A stretch of 64,000 nt of DNA from Streptomyces physcomitrii (GTDB lineage Bacteria; Actinomycetota; Actinomycetes; Streptomycetales; Streptomycetaceae). Where the stretch lies: positions 124,001 through 188,000 of the forward strand of contig NZ_JAAWWP010000015.1 in assembly GCF_012273655.1 (NCBI RefSeq), given 5' to 3'. The notes beneath the pieces are model-generated. The model worked only from the letters and a program-made list of their open reading frames with translations, searched no databases and was not told the origin of the DNA. The translations under genes and the position numbers were made by a program. Positions 37,501-44,691 of this stretch are shown piece after piece (the first letter of the stretch is position 1; each line of letters starts with the position of its first letter).

Positions 37501-37543
37501 GGACGCGCGCAGGCTCCGCGGCGCCCTGTCCCGGATGCGCTGA
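34514..37543 (+). CDS. Large multi-spanning membrane protein with Gly/Trp/Ala repeat linker
   Basis: 1009 residues. A short N-terminal helix (PAEELRLLDQELRQLDVRRA) leads into a repeat-rich linker (about 55-120). Copies there follow GAGWGSAAPQ (GAGWSSAAPQAP, GAGWGSAAPQGS, GTGWGTAPGG). The rest is about 25 hydrophobic helices, rich in Leu and Ala, with two disordered Ala/Thr/Gly loops (about 430-470 and 665-730). I do not recognise the family; similar giant membrane proteins occur in streptomycetes without known function. ATG at 34514, preceded by weak ribosome binding sequence. A strong terminator follows. Monocistronic. Confidence 0.8.
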   Translation: MTNTPTPAEELRLLDQELRQLDVRRAQLLARRAWLLGMLGGVPQGPWGQPQIPGRRWGSAPGAPGAGWSSAAPQAPGAGWGSAAPQGSGAGWGSAASGAPGSAAPQGPGTGWGTAPGGGFAPGRARARTPMHPAHPAGARQAAPEASGPRVQNLLLLFGGLLLTIAALAFTLVSWGHLGIGARAAVLAAVTVTALGAPVPLLRRGLRSTAEALSALGLALTLLDVYALHAVALPDTDGTAYAAVSLTLLTALWTAYGTRLPKLRLPVPAAVALGQTPLLLLAAHLDAGPYLWSSALLLTAATDLLLVRRPGPLPVRLVAAASALTAFAVAVALAAERSAEAQGAGPSLGSAALLGCAGALALAAAWRPGPLGIPVPSAAAGGLLLIAAAGGALRTLLPADWTVPGYLLCALVLLAATGHHHLRPSGPTATKTAGSAHTKKAGADQHGTAAPQNAAAPAQTPATPAEATGAPALPLDVLRGVLGAAAAVAALIGAWALPAALHTLAAPLDVLDQVWRGARGELLGQGLDEPRPLPALLVLALLAACVRYAGRTVRSAPRALRAAADPAATVLAWSALYCLPPAAELPHPAVVIGQSALCAALLLLAVRTSDAALSPTALGLALTSAGGALCLSLGTEAWTLGTLATLTALFTATAGLAVRSTASSGTGAAAAAGSGAGADPTATGAGPTATAPGATEVDPGVTGATHASGTAPGASAAPTAGPAAQVTVRAALVDVRAALRAAAVAAALAFGTGFLAAAGAAADWPAARTALLVLVPAALAVLLAGRVLREPAGRLAAEVTGAAAAVLALGLAAAEPPVLALVLALCGVLAAAEALHEDRRRAAGLVSAVLFVLASWVRLGSWEVTAPEAYTLPATVPALLLGLLRRRRDPAASSWTAYGPGLAATLLPSLVATWLDGDWQRPLLLGLGALVLTLAGAHRRLAAPLLLGGSTLVLVALHELAPFLVQLADALPRWVPPALAGLLLLAVGATYERRLRDARRLRGALSRMR

Positions 37544-37557
37544 GGCCGCCCGGGCGT

Positions 37558-37596
37558 CCGGTTCCCCCGGGTGGCCGACGGCCCCGGGGGAACCGG
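37558..37596 (+). terminator. Terminator of the large membrane protein gene
   Basis: Perfect 14-bp stem (CCGGTTCCCCCGGG at 37558-37571, complement at 37583-37596) with an 11-base loop, 14 bp past the stop. The following bases to 37846 contain no gene. Confidence 0.85.
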
Positions 37597-37846
37597 GAGT
37601 TGTCCCGGTTCCCTTCGCACGGGTTCGCACGGGGCGCGAAAAGGAAGGACCGTGGGTGAGTTCAGGCCAACCGGCGGCGAATTCCGCTCGCCCCGGGCGA
37701 ATTTCGGTCCACGGCCGCGCACAAAATCGCGGCGCACGACCGGAACGGAATACGGGGATTCGCATTCCTCCGCCATGGTCACGGATGAGTCACCGTCAGA
37801 TACCGGAAAGGGAACCGGAATCCGCCACTACGGAATGCGGACACGA

Positions 37847-37880
37847 CCGCGGCCCGGAGGCGAAGGCCTCCGGGCCGCGG
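37847..37880 (-). terminator. Terminator of the second tRNA-Val(CAC) gene
   Basis: Perfect 14-bp stem (CCGCGGCCCGGAGG at 37847-37860, complement at 37867-37880), 6-base loop, 8 bp beyond the tRNA 3' end. Confidence 0.85.
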
Positions 37881-37887
37881 AACCGGG

Positions 37888-37959
37888 TGGGCGATACTGG
37901 GTTCGAACCAGTGACCTCTTCGGTGTGAACGAAGCGCTCTCCCACTGAGCTAATCGCCC
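37888..37959 (-). tRNA. tRNA-Val (anticodon CAC), second copy
   Basis: Same 72-base sequence as the copy at 33244-33315: acceptor GGGCGAT/ATCGCCC, anticodon loop TTCACAC, T-loop GGTTCGAACC, discriminator A, no encoded CCA. Shared bases extend only a little outside the tRNA (about 4 on the 3' side), so the flanks were not duplicated recently. Confidence 0.97.
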
Positions 37960-38052
37960 GGGCGCACGGAGAACATTACCGCATGTCAGGTGTGCCCCCG
38001 ACCACCCGACGAGCACCCGCGGGACCACCCCGGCCCCCCGCGCCCCGGCAGG

Positions 38053-38487
38053 TCACTCCTTTATGTTCCAGGGCATCTCCAGGCCGAAGCGCCACAGGTA
38101 GACACCCGCGAGCACGGCGATGATCAGCAGCCCGATCGTCGTGAGGATCACGTTGCGGCGCCGCACCCGGGGATCGAGCGCGCGCTGCGCCGCCGCGGTG
38201 ACCTTGCGCTTGGTCCAGCGCAGCACGAGCTGGGCCCAGACGAACTCGGTCGCCCAGATGGCCATGCCGCCGAAGATCACCAGCCAGCCGGGCCCCGGCA
38301 GCGGAAGCATGATGATGCCCCCGACGACCACCACGAGACCCACCACGAAGACGCCGACCTGCCAGCTCAGATGCAGGTACCTGCGCGCCTTGACGAAGTC
38401 CGGAGCCCGCGAACCGAGCGGTTTCTCCCCCCGCTCCTCCTTGACCACCACCACGCCCTCCGACGTCTCGTCACTCCCCGTATTCAT
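38053..38487 (-). CDS. TIGR02611 family membrane protein
   Basis: 144 residues with a polar head (1-43) and four hydrophobic helices in two pairs (about 46-62, 65-80, 112-132). The central segment PLPGPGWLVIFGGMAIWATEF is the landmark of this actinobacterial family (TIGR02611). Function not known. The ATG at 38487 is chosen because the upstream extension (from 38556) is not conserved-looking. Divergent from ssgB, sharing a 190-bp region. Confidence 0.85.
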   Translation of the reverse strand: MNTGSDETSEGVVVVKEERGEKPLGSRAPDFVKARRYLHLSWQVGVFVVGLVVVVGGIIMLPLPGPGWLVIFGGMAIWATEFVWAQLVLRWTKRKVTAAAQRALDPRVRRRNVILTTIGLLIIAVLAGVYLWRFGLEMPWNIKE

Positions 38488-38592
38488 GCCGCCAAACCTA
38501 CCCGACAGAAACATGTCACCGGAATGGGCCCACGGACTGAAGAAACACTCCGCCATCCGAGGTACCTAAAGCGACTCAAAACACTCAGAGGG

Positions 38593-38618
38593 GTTTACAA
38601 CGGCACCGTAGGTGGCAT
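38593..38618 (+). promoter_or_regulatory. Candidate sigma-H/B-type promoter of ssgB
   Basis: GTTTAC at 38593-38598 followed after about 14 bp by GGTGGCAT (38611-38618) matches the general-stress sigma (SigB/SigH group) pattern GTTTAN-N14-GGGNAN. It lies 60 bp before the ssgB start, in an A+T-richer stretch. From memory, ssgB in S. coelicolor is transcribed by SigH from such a promoter. Confidence 0.5.
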
Positions 38619-38677
38619 GTCGATTTCGCCGACGTGCGAATCCCCGAGCGCACACTGAGCGAAAGGCCTTGGCGCTT

Positions 38678-39091
38678 ATGAACACCACGGTCAGCTGCGA
38701 GCTGCACCTGCGCCTCGTTGTGTCGAGCGAGTCCTCACTGCCTGTTCCCGCAGGACTGCGGTATGACACGGCCGATCCCTACGCCGTGCACGCCACCTTC
38801 CACACCGGAGCCGAGGAGACGGTCGAGTGGGTCTTCGCCCGCGACCTCCTCGCCGAGGGCCTGCACCGGCCCACGGGCACCGGAGACGTCCGCGTATGGC
38901 CGTCCCGGAGCCACGGACAGGGCGTTGTCTGCATCGCCCTGAGCTCCCCGGAGGGCGAGGCTCTGCTCGAGGCCCCGGCGCGGGCCCTGGAGTCGTTCCT
39001 GAAGCGAACGGACGCCGCGGTGCCACCCGGCACCGAACACCGCCACTTCGATCTCGACACGGAGCTCTCACACATCCTGGCCGAAAGCTGA
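38678..39091 (+). CDS. ssgB: Sporulation-specific cell division protein SsgB
   Basis: SsgB localises at future septum sites in aerial hyphae and recruits FtsZ, together with SsgA. 137 residues with the SsgA-like protein core (VHATFHTGAEETVEWVFARDL, VVCIALSSPEGEALL). The sequence MNTTVSCELHLRLVVSSESS is, from memory, identical or nearly so to the S. coelicolor protein. SsgB is extremely conserved among streptomycetes. ATG at 38678; GAAAGG lies 11 bases upstream, a little far. A terminator hairpin follows at 39117. Confidence 0.95.
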   Translation: MNTTVSCELHLRLVVSSESSLPVPAGLRYDTADPYAVHATFHTGAEETVEWVFARDLLAEGLHRPTGTGDVRVWPSRSHGQGVVCIALSSPEGEALLEAPARALESFLKRTDAAVPPGTEHRHFDLDTELSHILAES

Positions 39092-39116
39092 GGCCGGGCC
39101 CCCTGGGAGCCCCCCG

Positions 39117-39142
39117 GCGCCGTCCACTCGGGGAGACGGCGC
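39117..39142 (+). terminator. Terminator of ssgB
   Basis: 8-bp stem (GCGCCGTC at 39117-39124, GACGGCGC at 39135-39142) with a 10-base loop, 26 bp after the stop. Confidence 0.55.
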
Positions 39143-39334
39143 GGGCACGGACAAGCGCAGACTGACCGGCGTCGCCGCCGCGGTTCGCCGCGGCGCGCGG
39201 CGCCGGTGCGCTGTACGGACGGCAGGCCCCGGCCGGTCACGGCCACCCCTGGTAACGGACGACTCCGGCCCCCGGTCGGGTACGAGCCGCTAGCATCGGC
39301 GGGCATCCGACCGACCCAGGCCAGGGAGCGACCC

Positions 39335-39892
39335 GTGCAGATCACCCATGACACCCGGTGCGCGCTGCTGACCGTGGTGGACCTGGTGAACTCCGCTCCC
39401 GAGGAGGACGGCCACGACGCCCTGGGCTCGGTGGCCGACCTCGCCGCGTTCGTCCGCGACCACGACGTGAGCGGTGTCGGCGCGCTCTCCGCCGAGGATC
39501 TCGCCGCGGTCCACGCGGTCCGCGGCCGCTTCACCGAGGTGTTCGCCGCCGCCGAGCCCCGGGCGGCCGCCGCCGTCATCAACGAGCTGGTCGCCGCCGC
39601 GGGCACCACCCCGCAGCTCACCGACCACGACGGCTACGACTGGCACGTCCACTACTTCGCCCCCGGCGCCTCGGTCGCCGACCACCTCGCCGCCGACTGC
39701 GGCATGGCCCTCGCCTTCTTCGTCGTCGCGGGCGAGCAGGAGCGGCTGCGCCGCTGCGAGGCGCCGGACTGCCAGAACGCCTTCGTCGACCTGTCCCGGA
39801 ACCGCTCCCGCCGGTACTGCGACAGCCGCACCTGCGGCAACCGACTGCATGTGGCCGCCTACCGGGCGCGCCGCAAGGAGGCCGCCGGCTGA
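39335..39892 (+). CDS. CGNR zinc-finger / ABATE domain regulator
   Basis: 185 residues. The N-terminal ABATE domain (about 1-135) opens MQITHDTRCALLTVVDLVNS. It is followed by a treble-clef CGNR zinc finger: C-x4-C (CEAPDCQNAF) and C-x4-C with YCDSRTCGNRLHVAAYRARR, containing the CGNR tetrapeptide. Such proteins are predicted DNA-binding transcriptional regulators of unknown target. GTG at 39335 with AGGGAG upstream. Transcribed alone. Confidence 0.88.
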   Translation: MQITHDTRCALLTVVDLVNSAPEEDGHDALGSVADLAAFVRDHDVSGVGALSAEDLAAVHAVRGRFTEVFAAAEPRAAAAVINELVAAAGTTPQLTDHDGYDWHVHYFAPGASVADHLAADCGMALAFFVVAGEQERLRRCEAPDCQNAFVDLSRNRSRRYCDSRTCGNRLHVAAYRARRKEAAG

Positions 39893-39961
39893 GCCGCCGG
39901 TCACCGTGCGTCACCGGATGCCGGGCGCCGGAGGGCCTCTTTCCGGCACCGGAACAGCACC

Positions 39962-40150
39962 TCACAGGAACAGCAGATCGTGCAGCGAGGCCGAGAGCAG
40001 CAGGCAGCCGATCACCGCCAGGAAGATCATCAGGGGTGGCTGCGAGAGGGCGAAGAGACAGCCTCGGCGCTCCTGGGTCTCGGCGGGGTACTCGGCCGTG
40101 GCCTGGGCCGCGGGCGACGGGGCGGCGGGGGTGCGGGAACTGTCGGGCAT
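39962..40150 (-). CDS. Small single-span membrane protein
   Basis: 62 residues. A Pro/Ala-rich head (MPDSSRTPAAPSPAAQATAE) is followed by CLFALSQPPLMIFLAVIGCL and a final hydrophobic stretch to the end. The frame runs further upstream to 40243, but the ATG at 40150 begins the part that looks coding. Family not recognised. Convergent with the CGNR gene. Confidence 0.6.
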   Translation of the reverse strand: MPDSSRTPAAPSPAAQATAEYPAETQERRGCLFALSQPPLMIFLAVIGCLLLSASLHDLLFL

Positions 40151-40427
40151 CTCGCGATGATCATGACGCAGGGCCGGCGGGCCCCCGCCCAGGGACGCGC
40201 AGAAACCAGGGGTCTTCGCCGGATCTTGTGACACGCTTGCCACACTCGGCCGCCCGCCGGGCCCTCGCGCCCCCGCAGCGCCCTCCTCGGCCGCCGCGCT
40301 TCACCCGCCGAGCAGGCTGCACACCGTTGCACTTCCCGGGCCCGGGACGCCGGACATAAGGGCCCGTACGCCGCGTCCCGTACGCCCGATCCTGTGGACC
40401 GGACCCGGGACCTCGCAGCCCGGTGCC

Positions 40428-40862
40428 TCAGATGCCGTGCTTCTTCAGGATGGCCTCGATGTCGCTGAAGTCCTCCGAGCCGCCCGTCGCGGGCGAGGAG
40501 CCCCGGCGAGCGGCGGGCTGCTGTCCCAGGGGCGGGGCCGCGGCGGCCGGCGCCACGGCCCGGTCCTGGGCCGCGCGCGCCGCCTTGCGCTCCTTGCGGG
40601 TGCCGCCGCCGCGGCGCTCCACGGCGCGCGTACCGATGAACAGGAGCCAGGCGCCGCCGAGTACGCCGAAGCCCGCCCAGGCCATCGGGCTGAAGGCGGT
40701 GTCCACGGCCCACTCCACGGCGCCGGTCATCACCAGGCCGAGGGGCACCAGGGAGTAGGCGGCGAGCCGGGCGGCCGCGAGGAAGCGCTTGCGGTAGGCG
40801 GTGACCCCGGCGATGCCAAGGCCCGCCACGGCTACGGCGGAACACACGGTCTCGGCAAGCAT
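40428..40862 (-). CDS. Membrane protein of unknown function
   Basis: 144 residues with three hydrophobic helices in the first 80 residues (AVAVAGLGIAGVTAY, LAAYSLVPLGLVMTGAVEWA, MAWAGFGVLGGAWLLFIGTR). A basic, Ala/Pro-rich cytoplasmic tail ends in the short conserved-looking motif DFSDIEAILKKHGI. The C-terminal motif is the most distinctive part and may bind a partner. Divergent from the DsbA-like gene across 193 bp. Confidence 0.75.
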   Translation of the reverse strand: MLAETVCSAVAVAGLGIAGVTAYRKRFLAAARLAAYSLVPLGLVMTGAVEWAVDTAFSPMAWAGFGVLGGAWLLFIGTRAVERRGGGTRKERKAARAAQDRAVAPAAAAPPLGQQPAARRGSSPATGGSEDFSDIEAILKKHGI

Positions 40863-41055
40863 CCGGTCCTCCAGCGGCCTCGGCCGTGCGGGTCACGGCT
40901 CTCCCTCCATCCTGCACCCGCTCTCCGTCCGGGGGCCACGGTCCCCCCGCGGGCTCAGGGACATCTCGGGGTCGCCTCTCCTCCCCTGGGCCGGTCGGCC
41001 CCTCGTCCGCAGGTCCGAGTTGGGCGTGCGGGCGGCGGGCTGGAACACTGACGGC

Positions 41056-41583
41056 ATGAGCGACTCCACTCCGGCCGGTTCCTCGGCGCCTCCCCTGCTC
41101 GACGTCTGGTGCGAGCTGCAGTGTCCGGACTGCCGGACCGCCCTCGCCGACCTGCGCGCGCTGCGGGAGCGCTACGGCGACAAGCTGGAGCTTCGGCTGC
41201 GCCACTTCCCCCTGGAGCGGCACAAGTACGCCTTCGCCGCGGCCCAGGCGGCGGAGGAGGCGGCGATGCAGGGCCAGGCCTGGACCTATGTCGAGGCGGT
41301 CCTGGAGCGGGTGGCGGAGCTGGAGGCGCAGGGCGAGCCCTTCCTCGTCCAGGTGGCCCGCGAACTCGGCCTGAACGCCGAGGAGTTCGACACCGCGCTG
41401 ATCGACGGGCGGCACATCCTGATGGTCGACTCCGACCACGCCGAGGGCAAGGCGATCGGTATCACGGGCACCCCGACCTACGTCATCGGGGGCGAACGCC
41501 TCGACGGCGGCACGAGCCAGGAGGGGCTGCGCGAGCGGATCGAGGAGATCGCCGACCGGCTGCTCGCCGACGGCAAGGACTGA
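41056..41583 (+). CDS. DsbA-family thioredoxin-fold protein
   Basis: 175 residues. A thioredoxin-like active site CPDC (23-26), preceded by LLDVWCELQ, and a cis-proline GTPTYVIGG near residue 138 define a DsbA/FrnE-type protein. There is no signal peptide, so it acts in the cytoplasm. It is therefore unlikely to be the partner of the VKOR protein encoded at 3 kb. The long helical insert has FPLERHKYAFAAAQAAEEA. ATG at 41056. Convergent with the GNAT gene with only 7 bp between stops. Confidence 0.87.
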   Translation: MSDSTPAGSSAPPLLDVWCELQCPDCRTALADLRALRERYGDKLELRLRHFPLERHKYAFAAAQAAEEAAMQGQAWTYVEAVLERVAELEAQGEPFLVQVARELGLNAEEFDTALIDGRHILMVDSDHAEGKAIGITGTPTYVIGGERLDGGTSQEGLRERIEEIADRLLADGKD

Positions 41584-41590
41584 GCCGCCG

Positions 41591-41968
41591 CTACCGCAAG
41601 GATTTCTCCAGCGGCACCGAGCCGTCCACCCCCGCCTCCGGACCGCCGCCCGGCAGATAGCCCAGGGCGCGCGCGAGCCGCAGGCCGGGGGTGGCACCGC
41701 CCGGCAGGGTCACCGTGATGGTGGCGCAGCCCCAGTCGCGGGCGATCTCCTCGGCGGCGAGCGCGGCCACCGTGCCCCGGCCCCGGTGCCGGTCGGCCTC
41801 CTGGATCCGCAGTTCCCGCAACCAGGCCACGCCGGGGCCGCGTTCCGGGTCGGTGGCGAGGTGGACCGCGCCGACGGGCCGCCCGTTGACACACACCTGG
41901 TAGCGGCGGGACAGCGCGCCGCCCTCGCCTCGCTGGAGCGGCTCCACCGGCCGCAGCGTGGTCGTCAT
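41591..41968 (-). CDS. GNAT family N-acetyltransferase
   Basis: 125 residues, short for the family. The acetyl-CoA-binding motif A is seen as IQEADRHRGRGTVAALAAEE, followed by ITVTLPGGATPGLRLARALG. Substrate unknown. The N-terminal strand of the fold may be reduced. ATG at 41968. It shares an 84-bp region with the pabC stop side, so it likely has its own promoter. Confidence 0.72.
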   Translation of the reverse strand: MTTTLRPVEPLQRGEGGALSRRYQVCVNGRPVGAVHLATDPERGPGVAWLRELRIQEADRHRGRGTVAALAAEEIARDWGCATITVTLPGGATPGLRLARALGYLPGGGPEAGVDGSVPLEKSLR

Positions 41969-42052
41969 GCCGGGGTTTCTACCCTGCTCCGCGAGTCCGG
42001 TACGCCTCCGGACGGCTCGGCAGCCGGAGTCAGGACCGCGGTCGTGCCCGGC

Positions 42053-42874
42053 TCAGGGGTCGAGGTCCTGCCCGGCGCGCTCCTCGAAGACGCGCATCGC
42101 CTTGGCGGTGGCGGGGCCGGGAGCGGCCTCGATCCGGCGGCCGTCCACCCGGTGCACCGCCTGCACATCGCGCAGGGACGAGGTGAGGAAGACCTCCTCG
42201 GCGCGCTCCAGGGCGTCGAACGGGAGGTCGGTCTCCTTGGCGCCGGTCCACTCCAGGGTGAGGGCCCGGGTGATCCCGGCGAGGCAGCCGGAGGCGAGCG
42301 GCGGGGTGTGGATCTCCCCGTCGAGCACCACGAAGACATTGGATCCGGTGCCCTCGCACAGCCGTCCCGCCGTATTGGCGAACAGCGCCTCGGAGGCCTC
42401 CTGCTCGTGGGCCCGGGACAGGGCGAGGACGTTCTCCGCGTACGAGGTGGTCTTCAGGCCGGTGACCGCGCCGTGCTCGTTGCGCCGCCAGGGGACGGTC
42501 ACGACGGCGGTGGAGTCCGGGCGCCGGGTGGTCCCGGAGAGGGCGACGAGCAGGGTCGGGCCGGTGTCGCCGCGCTCGGAGCCGAGCGGCGAGACGCCTC
42601 CGGTGTAGGTGACGCGGATCCGGCCGAGCGGCACCGGCTGGTCCGCGAGGACCGCCTCGACGGCGCGGCGGACCTCGGCCCGGTCCGGTTCCGGCAGGCC
42701 GAGGCCGAGGGCCGAGCGGACCAGCCGCTCCACATGCCGGGTCAGGGCGAAGGGGCGGCCCCCGAGGGCCTTGACGGTCTCGAACACACCGTCCCCCACG
42801 GTCAGTCCGTGGTCGAACACGGATACCCGCGCGGACTCGGCGTCCCGCAGGGCACCGTTCAGCCAGATCTTCAC
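42053..42874 (-). CDS. pabC: Aminotransferase class IV, aminodeoxychorismate lyase-like
   Basis: 273 residues, PLP-dependent fold type IV. Family segments are MKIWLNGALRDAESARVSVF, DHGLTVGDGVFET, the catalytic lysine in TGLKTTSYAENVLALSRA, EGTGSNVFVV and GITRALTLEW. Next to pabB it most probably converts 4-amino-4-deoxychorismate to p-aminobenzoate and pyruvate for folate. The GTG at 42874 overlaps the pabB stop (GTGA) and has GGAGG nine bases upstream. A glutaminase (pabA) is not in this window. Confidence 0.85.
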   Translation of the reverse strand: MKIWLNGALRDAESARVSVFDHGLTVGDGVFETVKALGGRPFALTRHVERLVRSALGLGLPEPDRAEVRRAVEAVLADQPVPLGRIRVTYTGGVSPLGSERGDTGPTLLVALSGTTRRPDSTAVVTVPWRRNEHGAVTGLKTTSYAENVLALSRAHEQEASEALFANTAGRLCEGTGSNVFVVLDGEIHTPPLASGCLAGITRALTLEWTGAKETDLPFDALERAEEVFLTSSLRDVQAVHRVDGRRIEAAPGPATAKAMRVFEERAGQDLDP

Positions 42875-43914
42875 GCCGCTGATCCTCCACTTGGCTCGTA
42901 GGTCCCCGACGCTACCGCGAGCAGCCGGGAGGCTTTCAGTTCGGTCTCGCGCCACTCGCGTTCCGGATCGGAGCCCCAGGTGATCCCGGCGCCGGTGCCG
43001 AAGCACAGCCGGGCGGTGCTCCGGTCGGCCCGGAAGGTACGGATCCCGACGGCCAGCTCGCCGCGGCGGCGGTCCGCGTCGACCCAGCCGATCCCGCCGC
43101 AGTAGGGCCCGCGCGGCACCGGTTCCAGCGCGCGGATCAGGCGCAGCGCACGGGACTTGGGGGCGCCGCTGACCGAGCCGGGCGGGAAGGCCGCGGCGAG
43201 CAGTTCCGGCCAGCCCGCCCCGGCGCACAGCTGCCCGCGGACGGTGGAGACCAGGTGGACGAGGCCGGGATGGCGCTGCACCGCGCAGAGTTCGGGCACG
43301 GTGACCGAACCGGGCTCGCAGACCCGGCCGAGGTCGTTGCGCACCAGGTCGACGATCATCACGTTCTCGGCGCGGTCCTTGGCGGTGAGGGCGGACACGC
43401 TGCGCCCGGTGCCCTTGATCGGCCCCGAGACCACCTCCCGGCCGCTCCGGTGCAGGAACAGCTCCGGCGAGGCGCAGGCGACCTCCACGCCGTGCGCGGG
43501 CAGCCGGATCAGGCAGGCGTACGGGGCCGGGTTGCCGCGGTCGAGCAGGGCGGCGAGGTCGCCGAGGTCGGCCTGCGGCGGGAGCGGTGCGGTGAGCAGC
43601 CGGCAGAGGTTGACCTGGTAGACCTCGCCGGCGGCGATCCGGTCCTGGATGGCGCGCACACCCTCCGTATAGGACCGGTGGCCGAGGGAGGTGTCCCAGG
43701 CCTCGGGGGCCGGCCCCGGCCAGGCTCCGGGGCGGGCCGGCGGTGCCGCCTGCTCGCGGACCGCGGCGAAGCGGGCGCAGACCAGGCCGCCCTCGAAGTT
43801 CTGGCAGACGGCCCAGAAGCCGGTCGAGTCCAGGGCCGCGGGGTCGTCCGTGACGTCGAGGAGACCCTCGGCCAGACGACTCCCGAAGCGGGCACTCGCG
43901 GACATATGGCGCAC
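42871..43914 (-). CDS. pabB: Chorismate-binding enzyme, aminodeoxychorismate/anthranilate synthase component I-like
   Basis: 347 residues. The chorismate-binding core is complete: GEVYQVNLCRLLTAPLP, VEVACASPELFLHRSG, SGPIKGTGRSV, RAENVMIVDLVRNDLGRVCE, and GSVSGAPKSRALRLIRALEP. With pabC directly downstream the likely substrate is chorismate to aminodeoxychorismate (folate). Start GTG at 43914 (MRHMSASARFG); an ATG lies at 43905 and a longer frame at 43962. Divergent from the tRNA operon. Confidence 0.83.
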   Translation of the reverse strand: MRHMSASARFGSRLAEGLLDVTDDPAALDSTGFWAVCQNFEGGLVCARFAAVREQAAPPARPGAWPGPAPEAWDTSLGHRSYTEGVRAIQDRIAAGEVYQVNLCRLLTAPLPPQADLGDLAALLDRGNPAPYACLIRLPAHGVEVACASPELFLHRSGREVVSGPIKGTGRSVSALTAKDRAENVMIVDLVRNDLGRVCEPGSVTVPELCAVQRHPGLVHLVSTVRGQLCAGAGWPELLAAAFPPGSVSGAPKSRALRLIRALEPVPRGPYCGGIGWVDADRRRGELAVGIRTFRADRSTARLCFGTGAGITWGSDPEREWRETELKASRLLAVASGTYEPSGGSAA

Positions 43915-43989
43915 ACTCGTGAGTCTAGGCCGGGTGGCCCCCGGGTGCCCTGGAGCGGTCACAGCGCAGCACGCTGCGTAAACGCGTTT

Positions 43990-44017
43990 TTGTGCTGGCC
44001 GGGGAATCCGCTAGAGT
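43990..44017 (+). promoter_or_regulatory. Promoter of the tRNA operon
   Basis: TTGTGC at 43990-43995 and TAGAGT at 44012-44017 with 16 bp between resemble a vegetative (HrdB-type) promoter. It ends about 40 bp before the first tRNA. A 10-bp palindrome AAACGCGTTT (43980-43989) abuts the -35. Confidence 0.65.
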
Positions 44018-44058
44018 TCACCTCGTCGCCGGGCCGCGCGAGCGGGCCGAAACGACAG

Positions 44059-44131
44059 GCGGACGTGGCTCAGTTGGTAGAGCATCACCTTGCCAAGGTG
44101 AGGGTCGCGAGTTCGAATCTCGTCGTCCGCT
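44059..44131 (+). tRNA. tRNA-Gly (anticodon GCC)
   Basis: 73-base cloverleaf: acceptor GCGGACG/CGTCCGC, D-arm GGCTCAGTTGGTAGAGC, anticodon arm with TTGCCAA giving GCC, variable AGGTC, T-arm GCGAG TTCGAAT CTCG, discriminator T. CCA not encoded. First gene of the five-tRNA operon. Confidence 0.96.
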
Positions 44132-44168
44132 CGACGTGGGGGATCTTCCCGAACCCCCGCTCACTCCT

Positions 44169-44242
44169 GGTGGAGTGGCCGAGAGGCGAGGCAACGGCCT
44201 GCAAAGCCGTCTACACGGGTTCAAATCCCGTCTCCACCTCCA
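44169..44242 (+). tRNA. tRNA-Cys (anticodon GCA)
   Basis: Acceptor GGTGGAG/CTCCACC, anticodon loop CTGCAAA giving GCA, T-loop GGTTCAAATCC, discriminator T at 44239 followed by an encoded CCA (44240-44242). Only one base separates it from the next tRNA. Confidence 0.96.
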
Positions 44243-44243
44243 A

Positions 44244-44315
44244 GGACGATTAGCTCAGCGGGAGAGCGCTTCCCTGACACGGAAGAGGTCACTGGTTCAA
44301 TCCCAGTATCGTCCA
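44244..44315 (+). tRNA. tRNA-Val (anticodon GAC), copy 1
   Basis: 72 bases: acceptor GGACGAT/ATCGTCC, anticodon loop CTGACAC giving GAC, T-loop GGTTCAATCC, discriminator A. Reads GTC/GTT. CCA not encoded. Confidence 0.96.
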
Positions 44316-44346
44316 CTCGAACCACTGGCAGCAGAGGTTCGGTCCC

Positions 44347-44418
44347 GCGCGATTAGCTCAGCGGGAGAGCGCTTCCCTGACACGGAAGAGGTCACTGGTT
44401 CAATCCCAGTATCGCGCA
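44347..44418 (+). tRNA. tRNA-Val (anticodon GAC), copy 2 with altered acceptor stem
   Basis: Same body as copies 1 and 3, but the acceptor stem is GCGCGAT/ATCGCGC instead of GGACGAT/ATCGTCC. Both strands changed together, so pairing is preserved. Discriminator A, no encoded CCA. Confidence 0.96.
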
Positions 44419-44449
44419 CGCAGTCACCCGGCCCCGGCCGTGGTCCCGA

Positions 44450-44524
44450 GGACGATTAGCTCAGCGGGAGAGCGCTTCCCTGACACGGAAGAGGTCACTG
44501 GTTCAATCCCAGTATCGTCCACCA
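44450..44524 (+). tRNA. tRNA-Val (anticodon GAC), copy 3
   Basis: Identical to copy 1 over 72 bases, followed by CCA (44522-44524) in the genome. Last gene of the operon. Confidence 0.95.
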
Positions 44525-44618
44525 GTTGCAGAGGCGGTCCGGTCGCACGGTGTGCGGGCGGGCCGCCTTCTCGTTTCTCCTCCGCCGCATACGGATCTCC
44601 CCCACCGCACCCGACACG

Positions 44619-44657
44619 GCGAAGTCCCGGACCGCTCAAGGCAGTCCGGGACTTCGC
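44619..44657 (-). terminator. Terminator of the zinc-ribbon gene
   Basis: Perfect 14-bp stem (GCGAAGTCCCGGAC at 44619-44632, complement at 44644-44657), 11-base loop. It may also stop the rightward tRNA transcript. Confidence 0.85.
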
Positions 44658-44691
44658 GGGTGCGGGCGCACGGACGCGCCCGGGGCCCGGC

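Noticed and set aside
33244..37959. Integrated element bounded by two identical tRNA-Val genes
   Set aside because: The tRNAs are complete duplicates 4.6 kb apart in the same orientation, but the genes between include no integrase, excisionase or replication gene, and composition is normal.
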